From contig NZ_CABKRX010000079.1 of assembly GCF_902374955.1 (NCBI RefSeq), forward strand, positions 1 through 6,664: a stretch of DNA of 6,664 bases, written 5' to 3'. The notes below the pieces were generated by a model that was given only the letters and a program-made list of their open reading frames with translations, had not been told where the DNA came from and did not search any database. A program made the translations under genes and the position numbers. The DNA comes from Bacillus massilioanorexius. Its GTDB lineage: Bacteria > Bacillota > Bacilli > Bacillales > DSM-1321. This document shows, piece after piece, positions 5,745 through 6,664 of the stretch (positions within the stretch are counted from its first letter, which is position 1; each line of letters begins with the position of its first letter).

Positions 5745-6059
5745 TTGAAAAAGTTGATCTTTCTCATTTTACTAATATTAATTAGCTATAGTATTTACTT
5801 CGATATAACAACAGGCACTCTTCCTTCAATTTCTAAACCTGCATCTAAACCGTCCACATCTCAAGAAAACGAAACTACAATACCCTTCATAGAATTGCGC
5901 GTTGAAGCTGGTGACACTTTGATTAGTATTATGGAAAGTGAAGAAGGAACCATTTCTCAGCCTATTCAAACCATTATCGACGATTTTCAAAAACTAAATA
6001 ATGGCACATCCCCTCATGAACTACAAATCGGAAAAACGTATAAGTTTCCCAGTTATTAA
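5745..6059 (+). CDS. yqfZ: Small membrane-anchored LysM-domain protein (YqfZ-like)
   Basis: Protein of 104 residues with an N-terminal hydrophobic segment at 3-20 (signal anchor or uncleaved signal peptide; no lipobox cysteine is seen). A low-complexity Pro/Ser/Lys/Thr linker follows at about 28-46, then one LysM-like domain at about 49-104. LysM hallmarks are VEAGDTLISI near 53-62, KLNNG near 83-87 and LQIGKTYKFP at 93-102, so it probably binds peptidoglycan or a related glycan outside the membrane. The start is TTG at 5745, supported by AGGAGG at 5731-5736, eight bases upstream, and by the immediate MKK-hydrophobic signal. Its place next to ispG agrees with B. subtilis yqfZ, and its length is close to that protein. 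The SigE-like promoter suggests a role in sporulation, in the mother cell. The function is otherwise unknown. Confidence 0.85.
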   Translation: MKKLIFLILLILISYSIYFDITTGTLPSISKPASKPSTSQENETTIPFIELRVEAGDTLISIMESEEGTISQPIQTIIDDFQKLNNGTSPHELQIGKTYKFPSY

Positions 6060-6125
6060 AAAGCAAGAAACCCTTCATAAATATGTATTCAATCGACTAT
6101 CCAATAGATGCTACTTCTGAATTTG

Positions 6126-6155
6126 TTGTCAATAACTGTGATTGATTGATACAAT
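6126..6155 (+). promoter_or_regulatory. Candidate SigA promoter of ispG
   Basis: TTGTCA (6126-6131, 5/6) and TACAAT (6150-6155, 5/6) are separated by 18 bases. Transcription would start near 6162 and give a leader of about 68 bases before the GTG start. This would let ispG be expressed independently of the sporulation-linked LysM gene. No clear terminator separates the two genes, so read-through is possible. Confidence 0.55.
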
Positions 6156-6229
6156 AAGAGTGTTATTTACATTTTTAAGTGCTATTCAAATGAAAGAATA
6201 TATTGAAAGTATTAAAGGAGAGAATTCAC

Positions 6230-6664
6230 GTGAGTGAAATTATACATCGTTCAAAAACCCGTCCTGTCAAAGTTGGTAATTTGACGATTGGTGGTAGTAA
6301 TGAATTATTCATTCAAAGTATGACTACAACTAAAACACATGATGTGGAAGCAACTGTAGCAGAAATTAAACGACTTGAAGAAGCTGGATGTCAAATTGTA
6401 CGAGTAGCTTGTCCAGATGAAAGAGCCGCTAATGCGATCGCAGATATAAAAAGACAAATTTCTATACCTCTAGTAGTCGACATTCATTTCGATTACAAGC
6501 TAGCATTAAAAGCTATTGAGGGTGGCGCAGATAAAATCCGAATAAATCCTGGAAACATTGGAAAACGTGAAAAAGTTGAAGCAGTTGTAAATGCTGCTAA
6601 AGCTAAGGGTATTCCGATTCGAATTGGAGTTAACGCAGGGTCACTAGAAAAAAGAATTCTTGAG
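6230..6664 (+). CDS. ispG: 4-hydroxy-3-methylbut-2-enyl diphosphate synthase (IspG/GcpE), 3' end outside window
   Basis: Iron-sulfur enzyme of the MEP (non-mevalonate) isoprenoid pathway. It reductively converts methylerythritol cyclodiphosphate to hydroxymethylbutenyl diphosphate in the cytoplasm, with electrons supplied by flavodoxin or ferredoxin. The 145 codons present are the N-terminal TIM-barrel part and are nearly collinear with B. subtilis IspG. Recognisable stretches are IQSMTTTKTHDVEATV at 28-43, VRVACPDERAA at 57-67, VDIHFDYKLALKAI at 83-96, KIRINPGNIG at 102-111 and RIGVNAGSLEKRI at 131-143. The [4Fe-4S] cysteines lie in the missing C-terminal part of the usual 370-377 residues. 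The start is GTG at 6230, reading M-S-E-I-I-H-R, with AAAGGAG at 6214-6220 nine bases upstream. It runs in frame to the last base of the window with no defect. Confidence 0.97.
   Translation, partial: MSEIIHRSKTRPVKVGNLTIGGSNELFIQSMTTTKTHDVEATVAEIKRLEEAGCQIVRVACPDERAANAIADIKRQISIPLVVDIHFDYKLALKAIEGGADKIRINPGNIGKREKVEAVVNAAKAKGIPIRIGVNAGSLEKRILE

Noticed and set aside
6060..6125. Terminator between the LysM gene and ispG
   Set aside because: Only 4-5 base stems without a T tract are visible, such as CTAT-CCA-ATAG near 6097-6107, so none is called.
6156..6229. Riboswitch or T-box in the ispG leader
   Set aside because: The leader is about 68 bases, has no T-box AGGGTGG motif and no strong hairpin, and is too short for the known larger riboswitches.
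1..6664. Insertion sequence, prophage, CRISPR array, tRNA or defence system
   Set aside because: No transposase-like frame, terminal inverted repeats with target duplications, regularly spaced repeats, tRNA fold or defence-type domain was seen. The genes are core or common accessory chromosomal genes.

Overview
The window is a low-GC stretch of Firmicutes chromosome, most likely from a spore-forming Bacillaceae species. The evidence is AGGAGG-type ribosome binding sites, GTG and TTG starts, an IspG and a SodA of Bacillus type, a DUF1189 membrane protein and a candidate SigE (sporulation) promoter. From memory of Bacillus subtilis, sodA, the DUF1189 gene (yqgB), the LysM gene (yqfZ) and ispG (yqfY) lie close together there too, so the frame is core chromosome. 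The phosphate-transporter-like gene and the chemoreceptor gene look like the variable members.

Layout. sodA (Mn superoxide dismutase, minus strand) lies at 25-633. A 350-bp spacer follows, holding the sodA control region, several small dyads and a strong terminator. A Na/Pi-cotransporter-family gene with a PhoU-like tail runs on the minus strand at 984-2627 and is divergent from a DUF1189 membrane protein gene at 2884-3663. The 256-bp region between them carries promoter elements for both and two pairs of PhoP-box-like hexamers. The DUF1189 gene converges on a methyl-accepting chemotaxis protein gene (3800-5500, minus), separated by a 22-bp-arm hairpin that can act as a terminator for both. 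A divergent region (5501-5744) then leads to a small membrane-anchored LysM protein (5745-6059) and to the first 145 codons of ispG (6230 to the window edge).

How the parts fit. SodA and IspG are housekeeping enzymes (superoxide removal and isoprenoid precursor synthesis) and appear to be separately transcribed. The most interesting signal is regulatory. Upstream of the chemoreceptor gene, four TT(A/T)A(C/T)(A/T) hexamers sit exactly 11 bp apart and end 9 bp before a GATAAT -10 element, with no recognisable -35. This is the architecture described for PhoP-activated promoters of the B. subtilis phosphate-starvation regulon. With a phosphate-transporter-family gene two genes away and weaker hexamer pairs upstream of the DUF1189 gene, it suggests, but does not prove, a phosphate-responsive cluster that includes a chemoreceptor. 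No mobile element, CRISPR array, rRNA or tRNA was seen.
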